Below, piece after piece: positions 25,576 through 33,952 of a stretch of 64,000 nucleotides of DNA. Each line of letters opens with the position of its first letter. The first letter of the stretch is position 1. The translations under genes and the position numbers were made by a program. This stretch comes from JAEUHM01 sp964538625 (GTDB taxonomy: Bacteria; Verrucomicrobiota; Verrucomicrobiia; Verrucomicrobiales; Verrucomicrobiaceae): NCBI GenBank assembly GCA_964538625.1, contig CAZIGH010000029.1, positions 1 through 64,000 on the forward strand. The letters run 5' to 3'. The notes under the pieces were generated by a model that worked only from the letters and a program-made list of their open reading frames with translations, did not search any database and was not told the origin of the DNA.

Positions 25576-26484
25576 CTACCAGCCCATGGCTTGGCGGGGA
25601 TTGGCATCCAGTAGGGTGCTGATCTGAGATTCAGTGAGTCCCAGGTCTTTGCGGGCATTCTCCAGGATTCGCGGGACAGTGACGGTGCTGCCGACGAAGT
25701 GGGAGGCGTCCGGCGAGCGCGCCACGAGATCTTCGCCAATGAGGATGTCCCAGCCTGCCAGCGTGTAGCGACCGGGACCGAGACGTGCGGCGGAGATGGC
25801 ATCCGTGACGAAGATGGAACGCTCCATGCCGGCGACTTGGAGGTAGTTCTTCAGTGCGAAGAAAGGGATGTGTACGCCGTCTGGAATAAAACAAAGCCAG
25901 AGCTTTTCACGCAGTGTGAGGGCGCGTTGAATGATGTTGTCATGCCGGTGCACGATCATGGGGCATCCGTTGCCGACGTGGGTGAACATACTCAGCCCTG
26001 CATCGCAGGACTCAGTGAGCGTTTTCAGGTCGGGATTACAATGGCCTGCGGAGACCACTACGCCCTCAGCGGCGAGGTAAGCCGTCGTTTTGAAACCTTC
26101 ATCACACTCAGGGGCCAGGGTGACCAGCTTGACCAAACCTTCGCCTGCCTGAATGAGACGGCGCGCGTCCTCCACGTTTGCGGGCTTCACACACTGCGGC
26201 GGATGTGCACCTACATAGCCTTTCTCCGCGTTGATGAAGGGACCCTCCAAGTGGATGCCGGCTACGACCTCCTGTACCAGAGGATCCTTGTCCCGCAGTT
26301 CAATGAGTCGCCGGATGCGCAGTTCGAGATTCTCCATCGTGTCGGTGATGAAGGTGGCGAGAATTTGATCGCAGCCATCTTCCCGCAGGCATTGGCAGGC
26401 GTGGTGGAGAGTTTCGGCAGTGAGGCTGTTGTTGTTGAAGTCAGTGCCGGCGTAGCCGTTCACTTGGATATCGAGTGGTTTCAT
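25576..26484 (-). CDS. nagA: N-acetylglucosamine-6-phosphate deacetylase, minimal form
   Basis: Amidohydrolase-superfamily enzyme that removes acetate from GlcNAc-6-phosphate, the entry step for amino sugars from chitin or peptidoglycan. Motifs are DIQVNGYAGTDFN (5-17), the metal ligand Glu80 in HLEGPF, His148 in SAGHCNP, His169 in FTHVGNG (THLFNAM is usual) and the catalytic Asp228 in VTDAIS. At 302 residues it lacks most of the small beta-sandwich that the usual 380-residue enzymes build from both ends: it starts at the first barrel strand and stops just after NPRQAMGW. The ATG at 26482-26484 lies 5 bp after the galE stop. A longer in-frame start would run into galE. Confidence 0.83.
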   Translation of the reverse strand: MKPLDIQVNGYAGTDFNNNSLTAETLHHACQCLREDGCDQILATFITDTMENLELRIRRLIELRDKDPLVQEVVAGIHLEGPFINAEKGYVGAHPPQCVKPANVEDARRLIQAGEGLVKLVTLAPECDEGFKTTAYLAAEGVVVSAGHCNPDLKTLTESCDAGLSMFTHVGNGCPMIVHRHDNIIQRALTLREKLWLCFIPDGVHIPFFALKNYLQVAGMERSIFVTDAISAARLGPGRYTLAGWDILIGEDLVARSPDASHFVGSTVTVPRILENARKDLGLTESQISTLLDANPRQAMGW

Positions 26485-26489
26485 GGTGG

Positions 26490-27497
26490 TCAGTGGGAAT
26501 AACGTCCGCCGCGTGGTCCATTGATCCACCTCCATGCGGACTCGATGTGCTGGCGTGGGTCCTTCATTTGAGCCTCCCAACCAAGCAAGGTCTTGGCTTT
26601 GGATGCGTCTGCGATGAGTTCTGGCGGGTCGCCCGCGCGGCGGGGACCGTACTGGACTGGTATGGATTTGCCTGTGACGGCTTCAGCGGTCCGGATGATC
26701 TCATTGACCGAGAAGCCGCGCCCAGTGCCCAGATTCACGGCATCGGTGGCACCTCCCTTGCGCAGGTAATGGAGTGCCAGCGCGTGTGCCGTTGCCAGAT
26801 CGTTGACGTGGATGTAGTCACGGATGCAAGTGCCGTCCGGTGTGGGGTAGTCTGTGCCAAAGACCTGAATGTGTTCTATCTCACCCTTGGCAGCCATAAG
26901 GATACGGGGGATAAGGTGCGTTTCGGGTTCGTGGTCCTCCCCTATCTCGCCGTCCAAGTCACAACCGCTCGCGTTGAAGTAGCGCAGAAAAATGGAACGC
27001 AGACCCCATGCTGCTTCGCAATCCTTCAGCACGCGCTCCAGCATCCACTTGGAGGCACCGTAGGGATTCACGGGCGCTTGAGGATGGGCTTCGTTCATGG
27101 GCATGAACTGTGGATTGCCATACGTGGCACAGGTGGATGACAGGATGAACTGCGTGCAACGGTGGCGCTGCATGGTCTCCAGCAGGGTGAGGGGAGCCGC
27201 CAGATTGTTGCGGTAGTATTTGAGAGGGTCGGTTACGGATTCACCCACAAAGGCAAATGCCGCAAAGTGGAGAACAGCACTGATGCGGTGCTCCGAAAAG
27301 AGGTTCTCTACCAGCGCGGCATCACTCATGTCTCCCTGTACGAAGGTGACTCGCTCACTGACAGGAAGTGCTTCACGATGGCCGAAGACGAGGTTATCAA
27401 GCACCACGATGCGTTCTCCGGATTGTGCGAGATGTTTCACGGTGTGCGAGCCGATGTAACCGGCTCCGCCTGTGACCAAAATTGAGTGTTCGTCCAT
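26490..27497 (-). CDS. galE: UDP-glucose 4-epimerase
   Basis: Interconverts UDP-glucose and UDP-galactose (and possibly the N-acetyl forms). The 335-residue extended SDR has the NAD motif VTGGAGYIGSH (8-18), the catalytic Ser in SSTCATYG, and the YGASK Tyr-Lys pair (near residue 149), followed by LRYFNASGCD. RDYIHVNDLA is the family's substrate-domain signature. The ATG at 27495-27497 sets the nucleotide motif close to the N-terminus as expected; the 14-residue longer version adds nothing conserved. It is the upstream partner of nagA, with a 5-bp gap, suggesting joint hexosamine and galactose handling. Confidence 0.92.
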   Translation of the reverse strand: MDEHSILVTGGAGYIGSHTVKHLAQSGERIVVLDNLVFGHREALPVSERVTFVQGDMSDAALVENLFSEHRISAVLHFAAFAFVGESVTDPLKYYRNNLAAPLTLLETMQRHRCTQFILSSTCATYGNPQFMPMNEAHPQAPVNPYGASKWMLERVLKDCEAAWGLRSIFLRYFNASGCDLDGEIGEDHEPETHLIPRILMAAKGEIEHIQVFGTDYPTPDGTCIRDYIHVNDLATAHALALHYLRKGGATDAVNLGTGRGFSVNEIIRTAEAVTGKSIPVQYGPRRAGDPPELIADASKAKTLLGWEAQMKDPRQHIESAWRWINGPRGGRYSH

Positions 27498-27600
27498 GGG
27501 TGAGTTGGCGATGATGACGAGCGCTGGGAGCGAATGCAACTTGGATCATGCGCTCTGCTGAAAGGTGGCTTGCTTGCTGAGAGGGTTCTCTCAGGGAGCA

Positions 27601-29079
27601 TCATCCGTTGTGCGCTTTGGTCTGGCGGATGGCTTGCTGCCAGGCGGCCAGAGCTACCCTGCGAGCGGAGGGCTTCATTTCCGGACGGAAGTGGGCGCTG
27701 GCTTTCCATTGACTGGTGATGTCGGAACGGTTCTGCCAGAATCCCACGGCAAGCCCAGCTAGGTAGGCGGCTCCAAGGGCAGTGGTCTCGGTGACTTGGG
27801 GTCTCACGACAGGCACGCCTGACAGATCTGCTTGGGTTTGCATGAGGAGGTCATTTGCTGTGGCACCGCCATCGACTCGAAGCTCTTTGAGCTTGATGCC
27901 AGAGTCTGCCTGCATGGCGCTGAGGACATCCACCGTCTGGAAGGTGATGCTCTCCAGGGCGGCCCTCGCGATGTGGGCGGCGGTGGTGCCACGGGTGATG
28001 CCGGTGATGATGCCGCGTGCGTGCTGATCCCAGTGCGGCGCGCCGAGTCCGGCGAATGCGGGTACCATTTGCACGCCACCAGTGTCAGGGACGCTGAGGG
28101 CGAGCTGCTCGATCTCGGAGGCTTTTTTGATGATGCCCAGACCATCCCTCAACCACTGAACGACGGCACCTGCGATGAAGATGGAGCCTTCGAGCGCATA
28201 CTCCGTGCGGTCGCCGATGCGCCATGCGATCGTGGTGAGGAGTTTGTTTTTGCTTGTGACGGGTTTGGTGCCGGTATTCATGAGCATAAAGCAACCGGTG
28301 CCGTAGGTGTTCTTGACCATGCCTGGTCGATGACAACCCTGACCGAACAAAGCGGCCTGCTGATCCCCGGCTATTCCTGCGATGGGAATTTCTCCTCCGA
28401 GTTGGGTGGTAGTGCCATAGACCTCACTGGAACTGCGCACTTGTGGCAGGATGGAGGCGGGTATGTCAAAGAGAGCCAGCAGCTCTGTGTCCCACTCTTG
28501 TTTGTGGATGTTGTAGAGCATGGTGCGTGAGGCATTGCTGGGGTCGGTAGCGTGTACTGCCCCAGAGGTAAGGTTCCAGAGCAGCCATGTGTCAATGGTG
28601 CCAAAGGCGAGTCTGCCGGCTTTGGCCATGGCACGGGCACCCTTCACGTGATTGAGAATCCACTGCACTTTAGTGGCTGAAAAGTAGGCATCCAGAATGA
28701 GGCCTGTCTTTTTCAGGATGAGCTTGTCTTTGCCTGCCTTGCGCAGCTTGTCACAAGTGGCTGAGGTACGGCGATCCTGCCAGACGATGGCATGGTGGAT
28801 GGGTTTGCCCGTCTGCCGATCCCAGATGACGGTGGTCTCACGCTGGTTGGTGATGCCTATGGCCATGACCTCTGAGGTTTTGATCCTGGCCTTCTTGAGA
28901 ACCTCCGCAGCCACACCAAACTGTGTGGACCAGATGGCTTCGGCGTCGTGCTCTACCCAGCCCGGCTGCGGGAAGATCTGTGGAAATTCCTTTTGGGCGA
29001 TGGCGACGGGTGTACCGGACTGGTCAAAGAGTATGGCACGTGAGGAGGTGGTGCCTTGGTCCAAGGAGAGGATGTGCAT
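27601..29079 (-). CDS. glpK: Glycerol kinase
   Basis: Phosphorylates glycerol to glycerol-3-phosphate in the cytosol. The 492-residue FGGY kinase shows LSLDQGTTSSRAILFD (from residue 4, ATP site 1), GITNQRETTVIWD, WQDRRT, the glycerol-binding region with FGTIDTWLLWNLTSG, and GIAGDQQAALFGQGC, with the catalytic Asp in GDQ. GLGAPHWDQHARG and DGGATANDLLMQ near the C-terminus are also typical. The ATG at 29077-29079 gives the normal start; the longer frame adds 13 unconserved residues. It stands alone without glpF or glpD. Confidence 0.95.
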   Translation of the reverse strand: MHILSLDQGTTSSRAILFDQSGTPVAIAQKEFPQIFPQPGWVEHDAEAIWSTQFGVAAEVLKKARIKTSEVMAIGITNQRETTVIWDRQTGKPIHHAIVWQDRRTSATCDKLRKAGKDKLILKKTGLILDAYFSATKVQWILNHVKGARAMAKAGRLAFGTIDTWLLWNLTSGAVHATDPSNASRTMLYNIHKQEWDTELLALFDIPASILPQVRSSSEVYGTTTQLGGEIPIAGIAGDQQAALFGQGCHRPGMVKNTYGTGCFMLMNTGTKPVTSKNKLLTTIAWRIGDRTEYALEGSIFIAGAVVQWLRDGLGIIKKASEIEQLALSVPDTGGVQMVPAFAGLGAPHWDQHARGIITGITRGTTAAHIARAALESITFQTVDVLSAMQADSGIKLKELRVDGGATANDLLMQTQADLSGVPVVRPQVTETTALGAAYLAGLAVGFWQNRSDITSQWKASAHFRPEMKPSARRVALAAWQQAIRQTKAHNG

Positions 29080-29228
29080 GGCGCGAAGAGGGGAGGGCTG
29101 GGTCAACTTTGTTGCCACTCAAGGTGGATGGGAATGGCCACTTGGAAAGGTCGCATTGGCACGGAGAGATGTGGGCTCTCTGTGAGAAGAGTCGGGATGA
29201 AAGGTCGGCGTCCGTGGTTAAGCCAGCC

Positions 29229-30647
29229 TTATTCCACCCGCACCTTGAGCAGGGGAGGGGGGCGTTTGGCATTCTCTTTGGTGGAAAAGGCGTGCACGAG
29301 GCCGCTGTTTTGCGTTTCGGTGGTTTCTCGGACGATGATGAAGGTTACTTGCCCGTTGGTGTCGCTATTGAGGAAGCTGGCTAGTGCGGCACCTTTCACC
29401 GCTGCCGTGCCACGGTTTACTCCCTGGGCGATTGAGAAGTGCCCTAGTAGCCTGGATTCCGAGGGGATGGGTTGGAGGTTCTTTCCATCATGAGCGGGAG
29501 CGTTTTGCCATGAGGGTCCACTTTCCGTCCAGCCTTCTGCGGCTTCATTGATAAGTCCATAGACGGCAAAGGTGGAGTCCGGCACGAAGGAGGCAAAACC
29601 CAGGTCGCTCGGCTCAATGGTGAGGATGAGTTCGGCATCGAGAACACGCTGCCCTGCGAGCTTGCCGAGATCGAAGGCGACGTAGGCTTTCCGGTTCAGA
29701 TTGGCGGCCAGCTCGGTGCGCTTGACGCGCATGAAAGGGTCTTCTCCGAAGTTGGAGGGTTTGTCATGGGACTGGATGTAGGTGTCTCGGCCAAGGCCGA
29801 ATGCGGTGGAGATGATGCGCCAGCCGTTGCCACCGTCGATGATAGCGTCTGGCTGCCAACGGGCGGGTTCGGGCTCACCGCCCTGATCTTCTGGCCGCAG
29901 TTTGCTTTGTGACCAGCCACGGTCCACGCGGTCTCCACCGAGAAGTTCCTTGGTCTTTTTGCTGCTTTTCTCCGTTACGTCCACGCGGCCTTCCATGACC
30001 TGGACGAGGTATTTGCCGTCTTCGCTGGCGCTCACGCCGAATCGTGTACCCCAGTCCACGACTTTTGCTTTTTCGGTATCGATGCTGAAACCTTTGGCGC
30101 TGGGAGGTACGTCGGCGACAAGTGTGCCGCGCTTGAGGCGGCAGTTCATGCCGTCGAGAACTTCGAGTGTGGCCGGTGCTTCAAGAACAAGCTCCGCGCC
30201 GCTGTCAAACTTGAGCGTGGCCATGCCTTCGATGAGATCGAGAGTTCCCGGGGTCAGGCGGGCACCTTCATTGGTGGGGAGTGTGCTGCTGGCCCACTGG
30301 CAGGACTTGACCTGAACCAGTGTGGCCACGGTGCCGACATCCGTCTTCCCTGGGCTGAGGAACCATGCGCTGGTGAATGCTATACCGGCGGCCGCTGCTC
30401 CCACTGCGATGCTGCGCCACCAACCATTCAGCGTCGTCTGCGGACGGGAAACCTGCTCCAGACCGTGAAGGAGGCCTTTGTCCACTCTGAGCTCGGCGTG
30501 CTGGTGAAGCACAGCAGCGAACAGCTTGCGTGCTTCGACATCTGTCTTTAGGCGCTCGTCCAGCGCGGTGGTGTCAATGGCGGAAAGATGACCTCCGAGA
30601 TAGCGCTCGGCGAGTTCGATGAGCTTCCATTGTTCTCTGGCGTTCAT
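29229..30647 (-). CDS. FecR-like anti-sigma/signalling protein with a DNRLRE-type extracytoplasmic domain
   Basis: A 472-residue single-span membrane protein. The N-terminal 85 residues (AERYLGGHLSAIDTTALDERL) form a cytoplasmic helical anti-sigma-type region. A transmembrane helix follows (about 86-105, SIAVGAAAAGIAFTSAWFL). The FecR beta-rich domain comes next (about 110-230, with GARLTPGTLDLIEG, LRKG-like RLKRGTLVADV and DWGTRFGVSA). The C-terminal 200 residues (VAFDLGKLAGQRVLDAELILT) look like a DNRLRE/CBM-like jelly roll that may bind a surface glycan. It overlaps the sigma factor gene by 4 bp, so the pair is probably a cell-surface signalling unit. Starts upstream of 30647 are rejected because of the overlap. 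Confidence 0.78.
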   Translation of the reverse strand: MNAREQWKLIELAERYLGGHLSAIDTTALDERLKTDVEARKLFAAVLHQHAELRVDKGLLHGLEQVSRPQTTLNGWWRSIAVGAAAAGIAFTSAWFLSPGKTDVGTVATLVQVKSCQWASSTLPTNEGARLTPGTLDLIEGMATLKFDSGAELVLEAPATLEVLDGMNCRLKRGTLVADVPPSAKGFSIDTEKAKVVDWGTRFGVSASEDGKYLVQVMEGRVDVTEKSSKKTKELLGGDRVDRGWSQSKLRPEDQGGEPEPARWQPDAIIDGGNGWRIISTAFGLGRDTYIQSHDKPSNFGEDPFMRVKRTELAANLNRKAYVAFDLGKLAGQRVLDAELILTIEPSDLGFASFVPDSTFAVYGLINEAAEGWTESGPSWQNAPAHDGKNLQPIPSESRLLGHFSIAQGVNRGTAAVKGAALASFLNSDTNGQVTFIIVRETTETQNSGLVHAFSTKENAKRPPPLLKVRVE

Positions 30648-31168
30648 TGCGACTGCTGGACGAGTTGTTTCTCCACGCACTGATGGAGGGTAAGACGGAT
30701 GCGGCTCAGTGCCCTGTAAACTGCTGCTACGGTGGACTTGACGCGACTTGCGACCTGCTCGATCTCCAGGTCCTGGAAGTAGCGGAGCATGACCATTTGC
30801 CGATGTGCTACGGGTAACCGGGAAAGACAGGCTTGAAGGGCCTCCCTGCGGGTTTCACCTTGATCGCCGAGCTTCTCGACTTCGTGGTGAAGCAGTTCCA
30901 GAGTCTCATCACTCAGAGGGAGGTGCTCGCGCTTCTTCTGCCGCCGGAAGGTGAGGACTTGGTGGAAGGCCGTCTTTCGCGCCCAGGCGAGGAAGTGCGT
31001 GCCTGTTTCAAACTGATCAAAACAACGCCAGAGAGTCATTTTGGTCTGTTGCAGAATGTCATCTGCATCCACGGAGTTCGGTACAAGGCTGTACACATAG
31101 ACGCTCAGCGCGCGGTCGTGCTGGGTAAGCAGTTCAAGGAACTCCTGGGTACGGTCTGGTGCTGGCAT
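30644..31168 (-). CDS. ECF-type RNA polymerase sigma factor
   Basis: A 174-residue sigma-70 family factor of the extracytoplasmic-function class common in Planctomycetota and Verrucomicrobiota. Region 2 includes LTQHDRALSVYVYSLVPNSVDADDILQQTKMTLWRCFDQFE (from about residue 14), with the HFLAWARKTAFHQVL segment. Region 4 (about 115-165) includes LPVAHRQMVMLRYFQDLEIEQVASRV and TVAAVYRALSRIR, a helix-turn-helix for the -35 element. It is coupled to the FecR-like protein by a 4-bp overlap, which is probably its regulator. Target promoters are unknown. Confidence 0.9.
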   Translation of the reverse strand: MPAPDRTQEFLELLTQHDRALSVYVYSLVPNSVDADDILQQTKMTLWRCFDQFETGTHFLAWARKTAFHQVLTFRRQKKREHLPLSDETLELLHHEVEKLGDQGETRREALQACLSRLPVAHRQMVMLRYFQDLEIEQVASRVKSTVAAVYRALSRIRLTLHQCVEKQLVQQSQ

Positions 31169-31192
31169 GGTGGCAGGACTCAGTTGGGTAAG

Positions 31193-31972
31193 TCAGGCTG
31201 GTGGGAGTTTTGGACAAAAGATTTGAACCATGGCTTCATCATGGGTGAGGGGACGCCAGTTGCCGGGCGCTAGGTCTGGGGGCAATCGAAGTCCGCCTAT
31301 CTGCTCACGGTGCAGGCTGACTACGCGATTCTGTATGCGATAGAACATGCGTTTGATTTGGTGGTAGCGGCCTTCGTAAAGGGTGATGCGAGCTCGGCGA
31401 TCTTCTATGATTTCGAGCTGCGCGGGTGCGGTGGTAATGTCTTCGGTGTGAAAGTGAAACCCTTTGGCAAAGGCGTCCACCGCACAGGGGGAGATCACTT
31501 CGGCGGTTTCAACCAGATAGACTTTTGGCACGTGTGCCTCTGGCGCCATGAGGCGTTTTGACCAGCGGCCATCGTTGGTCAGGAGCACAAGGCCGGTGGT
31601 AAACCGGTCCAGTCTGCCTACGAGATGAAGTTCTGCTTTGTCCGGATCGTCAATAAGCTCGAGCACGGTAGGGAGCTCGGGATCGACGGTGGCGGAGACG
31701 ACTCCGGCTGGTTTGTGCAGCATGAGGTATAGGGCACGGTTTTCCTTCTGGACGACGTTGCCGTCCAGCGTGACAGCGGTGAAGCGATCCACCTCAAGCT
31801 GGCTGTCGGTGGCGGTGCGGTCTGCTACTGTGACGCGACCACTGGCGATGGCGTGGTGGGCTTCCGACTTGCCAAGCCACTGGTGTTTGGCGATGAGGCG
31901 GATGAGTTTCAAGGTCAGGAAAGACTGGGTTCCGCTGCAAACGAAACCCAGTTTTCTGTCGTTGTCAGGCAC
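31193..31972 (-). CDS. RsuA/RluB-type rRNA pseudouridine synthase
   Basis: A 259-residue enzyme that isomerises a uridine in rRNA, most likely of the 16S (RsuA) or 23S (RluB/E/F) group. The N-terminal 65 residues form an S4 RNA-binding domain (KLIRLIAKHQWLGKSEAHHAI, GRVTVAD). The catalytic domain carries LHKPAGVVS (85-93) and the active-site Asp122 in GRLDRFTTGLVLLTNDG, then the closing YEGRYHQIKRMF motif. Target base cannot be assigned. It starts 3 bp after the stop of the LtaS-like gene, which agrees with the ATG at 31972 and suggests co-transcription. Confidence 0.88.
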   Translation of the reverse strand: MPDNDRKLGFVCSGTQSFLTLKLIRLIAKHQWLGKSEAHHAIASGRVTVADRTATDSQLEVDRFTAVTLDGNVVQKENRALYLMLHKPAGVVSATVDPELPTVLELIDDPDKAELHLVGRLDRFTTGLVLLTNDGRWSKRLMAPEAHVPKVYLVETAEVISPCAVDAFAKGFHFHTEDITTAPAQLEIIEDRRARITLYEGRYHQIKRMFYRIQNRVVSLHREQIGGLRLPPDLAPGNWRPLTHDEAMVQIFCPKLPPA

Positions 31973-31975
31973 TGC

Positions 31976-33934
31976 TTACGGTTTGTCCGTTGAAGCGGTG
32001 AGGTGGCCATTGGTGAAGAGCCAGGCTGCGCTCTGATAGAGGGCCACGGTGTCGTCCAACTGAGTCGGAAGTTGTGCGGGGAGAACTTCTTCAAAATGGG
32101 TGCGGTCGTGGCGGAGGTAGGTGAGAGATTCCTGCTTGGGCTTGAGGATGACCAGAGACTGTGGGGTGAGTTCGGCAATCTTCTGGTAGTTGGAGATGAA
32201 GGCGCGTTGCTCGTCCCTGCCGTAGCCTGGGGCGAAGACATCGTGGCCAAAGAAGCGGCTGGTGTAGCTCCAGTTCATGAGTCCGAGAAGGGTGGGTGCC
32301 ACGTCGATCTGGCTGCACATGGTCTTGTGGACTTGAGGCTTCACTAGGCTCGGATTCCAGAATATGCAGGGGATGCGGTATTTGCTCACATCCAGCTCCA
32401 TTTTTCCTGCGCTGCCGTGACAATGATCCGCCACTACGATGAATAGGGTGTTGGAGAACCATGGTCTGTTCTTCGCCTGCTCAATGAAGCTGCCGATGGC
32501 GTAGTCGGTGTATTTGACTGCGGCGTCGCGCCCACTGTTTGATGGCATGTCAATGCGACCATCCGGGAAGGTGAAGGGCCTGTGGTTTGAGACGGTCATG
32601 GCGTGGAGGAAAAAGGGTTTACCGGCAGCGTGTGTGGCTTCCGCCTCCTGGAGGGTCCAGCGCATGAGGTCCTCATCTGCTACGCCCCAGGCGTTGTTGA
32701 AGACCCAGTCCTTCTCCGTCTTCCTCATTCGGTCCACGACTCGGTAGCCATTTCCGCCGAAGAAGGAGTTCATGTTATCAAACATGGCATCCCCGCCATA
32801 GACGTAGGCGACGTCGTAGCCACGGGTGCCGAACAGGGAACCAAGGGTGAAGAGATGCTGGTTCTTTGGCCGCCAGACGATAGACTGTCCCGGTGTGGGG
32901 GGTACGCTCAGTGTGAGTGCTTCCAGTCCGCGCACGGTGCGTGTGCCCGTGGCGTAGAGTTCGCGCAGAAGGATGCCTTCTGCCGCCATGCGGTCGAGAT
33001 TTGGAGTGAGTGCCTTTTTGTTTCCGAAAACACCGAGGAACTCCGCACTGAGGCTCTCCACTGAGATAAGGACGACGTTCCACCTTTTCTCCTCAACTTG
33101 GTGTTGGATGACCCTGCGCAGGTCGTGAGGGGCACTGGAGGCTAGTCTGGCGGAGGGCGTTTCGAGCAGCTCGCGGGCGTGAGTGAGAGCTTGGTCCACA
33201 GGCTGTTTGAGGTAAAAGCGGTCGTAGTTGATCTCACTCTCCCAAAACGCGGCGCAGAAGGAATAGATGCCGTTCTTCGCCAGCTCACGATGGTGGTCGT
33301 TGGTGAAATGAGGGAGCTGCGACTGGCTACACGTGAAAGAGATGCCAATCACGGTGGCGGCTGCGGCTGGTGCGGTGATCATCTTGCTGCGCCAGCCCGC
33401 TTTTCCTGAGGCGATCCATGCTGCGACTCCGGATTTCCAGGCAGCGAAGGCGATGAGCGCCGCCACCAGGGAAAGTCCGCCGAGAATGAGGGGCATGGGA
33501 TAGGACTGCTGAATGTTCTGAATGACCTCCTGCGTGAAGACAAGATAGTCCACGGCGATGAAGTTGAACCGAACCTGAAACTCATCCCAAAACAGGAACT
33601 CAGCCACGGCGATGAAAACGAAGACGAGTCCGTAGAGTCCCGCAACGAGTGCGGTGAGGAGTGGTCCAGCCCGTGTGCGCCAAGCAATGGCGGGGAGGAG
33701 AAGCGCGATCAACAGCCAGGGGACAGTGGAGTAGATGCCGGCCAGAAGGTCAAACCATGTGCCACCTGCAAAGGCGCCCAGTAGGGAAAGATTCCAGTCC
33801 ACTTCTGCAAGAGTGACGCCCAGTAAGATGAGGCGAGTCAGGAGAGCGAGGCTGAGTTGAAGCAAGATGATGGAAACGGCGCCACGCAGCATGACGCTGC
33901 GTGGCACGATACGATGGAAGATGGTGAGAGACAT
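31976..33934 (-). CDS. LtaS/OpgB-like membrane phosphoglycerol transferase (sulfatase fold)
   Basis: A 652-residue inner-membrane protein. Five transmembrane helices fill the first 200 residues; a periplasmic alkaline-phosphatase/sulfatase-fold domain follows (about 285-580). Catalytic features match LTA-synthase-type enzymes: a metal-binding Glu in LISVESLSAEFLG, a nucleophilic Thr in YATGTRTVRGLEA, and a distal Asp-His pair in VVADHCHG. A Gram-negative bacterium has no lipoteichoic acid, so a phosphoglycerol or phosphoethanolamine transferase acting on periplasmic glucans, lipid A or capsule is more likely. It follows the czcA-like gene by 18 bp and precedes the pseudouridine synthase by 3 bp. 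Confidence 0.82.
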   Translation of the reverse strand: MSLTIFHRIVPRSVMLRGAVSIILLQLSLALLTRLILLGVTLAEVDWNLSLLGAFAGGTWFDLLAGIYSTVPWLLIALLLPAIAWRTRAGPLLTALVAGLYGLVFVFIAVAEFLFWDEFQVRFNFIAVDYLVFTQEVIQNIQQSYPMPLILGGLSLVAALIAFAAWKSGVAAWIASGKAGWRSKMITAPAAAATVIGISFTCSQSQLPHFTNDHHRELAKNGIYSFCAAFWESEINYDRFYLKQPVDQALTHARELLETPSARLASSAPHDLRRVIQHQVEEKRWNVVLISVESLSAEFLGVFGNKKALTPNLDRMAAEGILLRELYATGTRTVRGLEALTLSVPPTPGQSIVWRPKNQHLFTLGSLFGTRGYDVAYVYGGDAMFDNMNSFFGGNGYRVVDRMRKTEKDWVFNNAWGVADEDLMRWTLQEAEATHAAGKPFFLHAMTVSNHRPFTFPDGRIDMPSNSGRDAAVKYTDYAIGSFIEQAKNRPWFSNTLFIVVADHCHGSAGKMELDVSKYRIPCIFWNPSLVKPQVHKTMCSQIDVAPTLLGLMNWSYTSRFFGHDVFAPGYGRDEQRAFISNYQKIAELTPQSLVILKPKQESLTYLRHDRTHFEEVLPAQLPTQLDDTVALYQSAAWLFTNGHLTASTDKP

Positions 33935-33952
33935 GGGGGAGAGGAGATGGTT

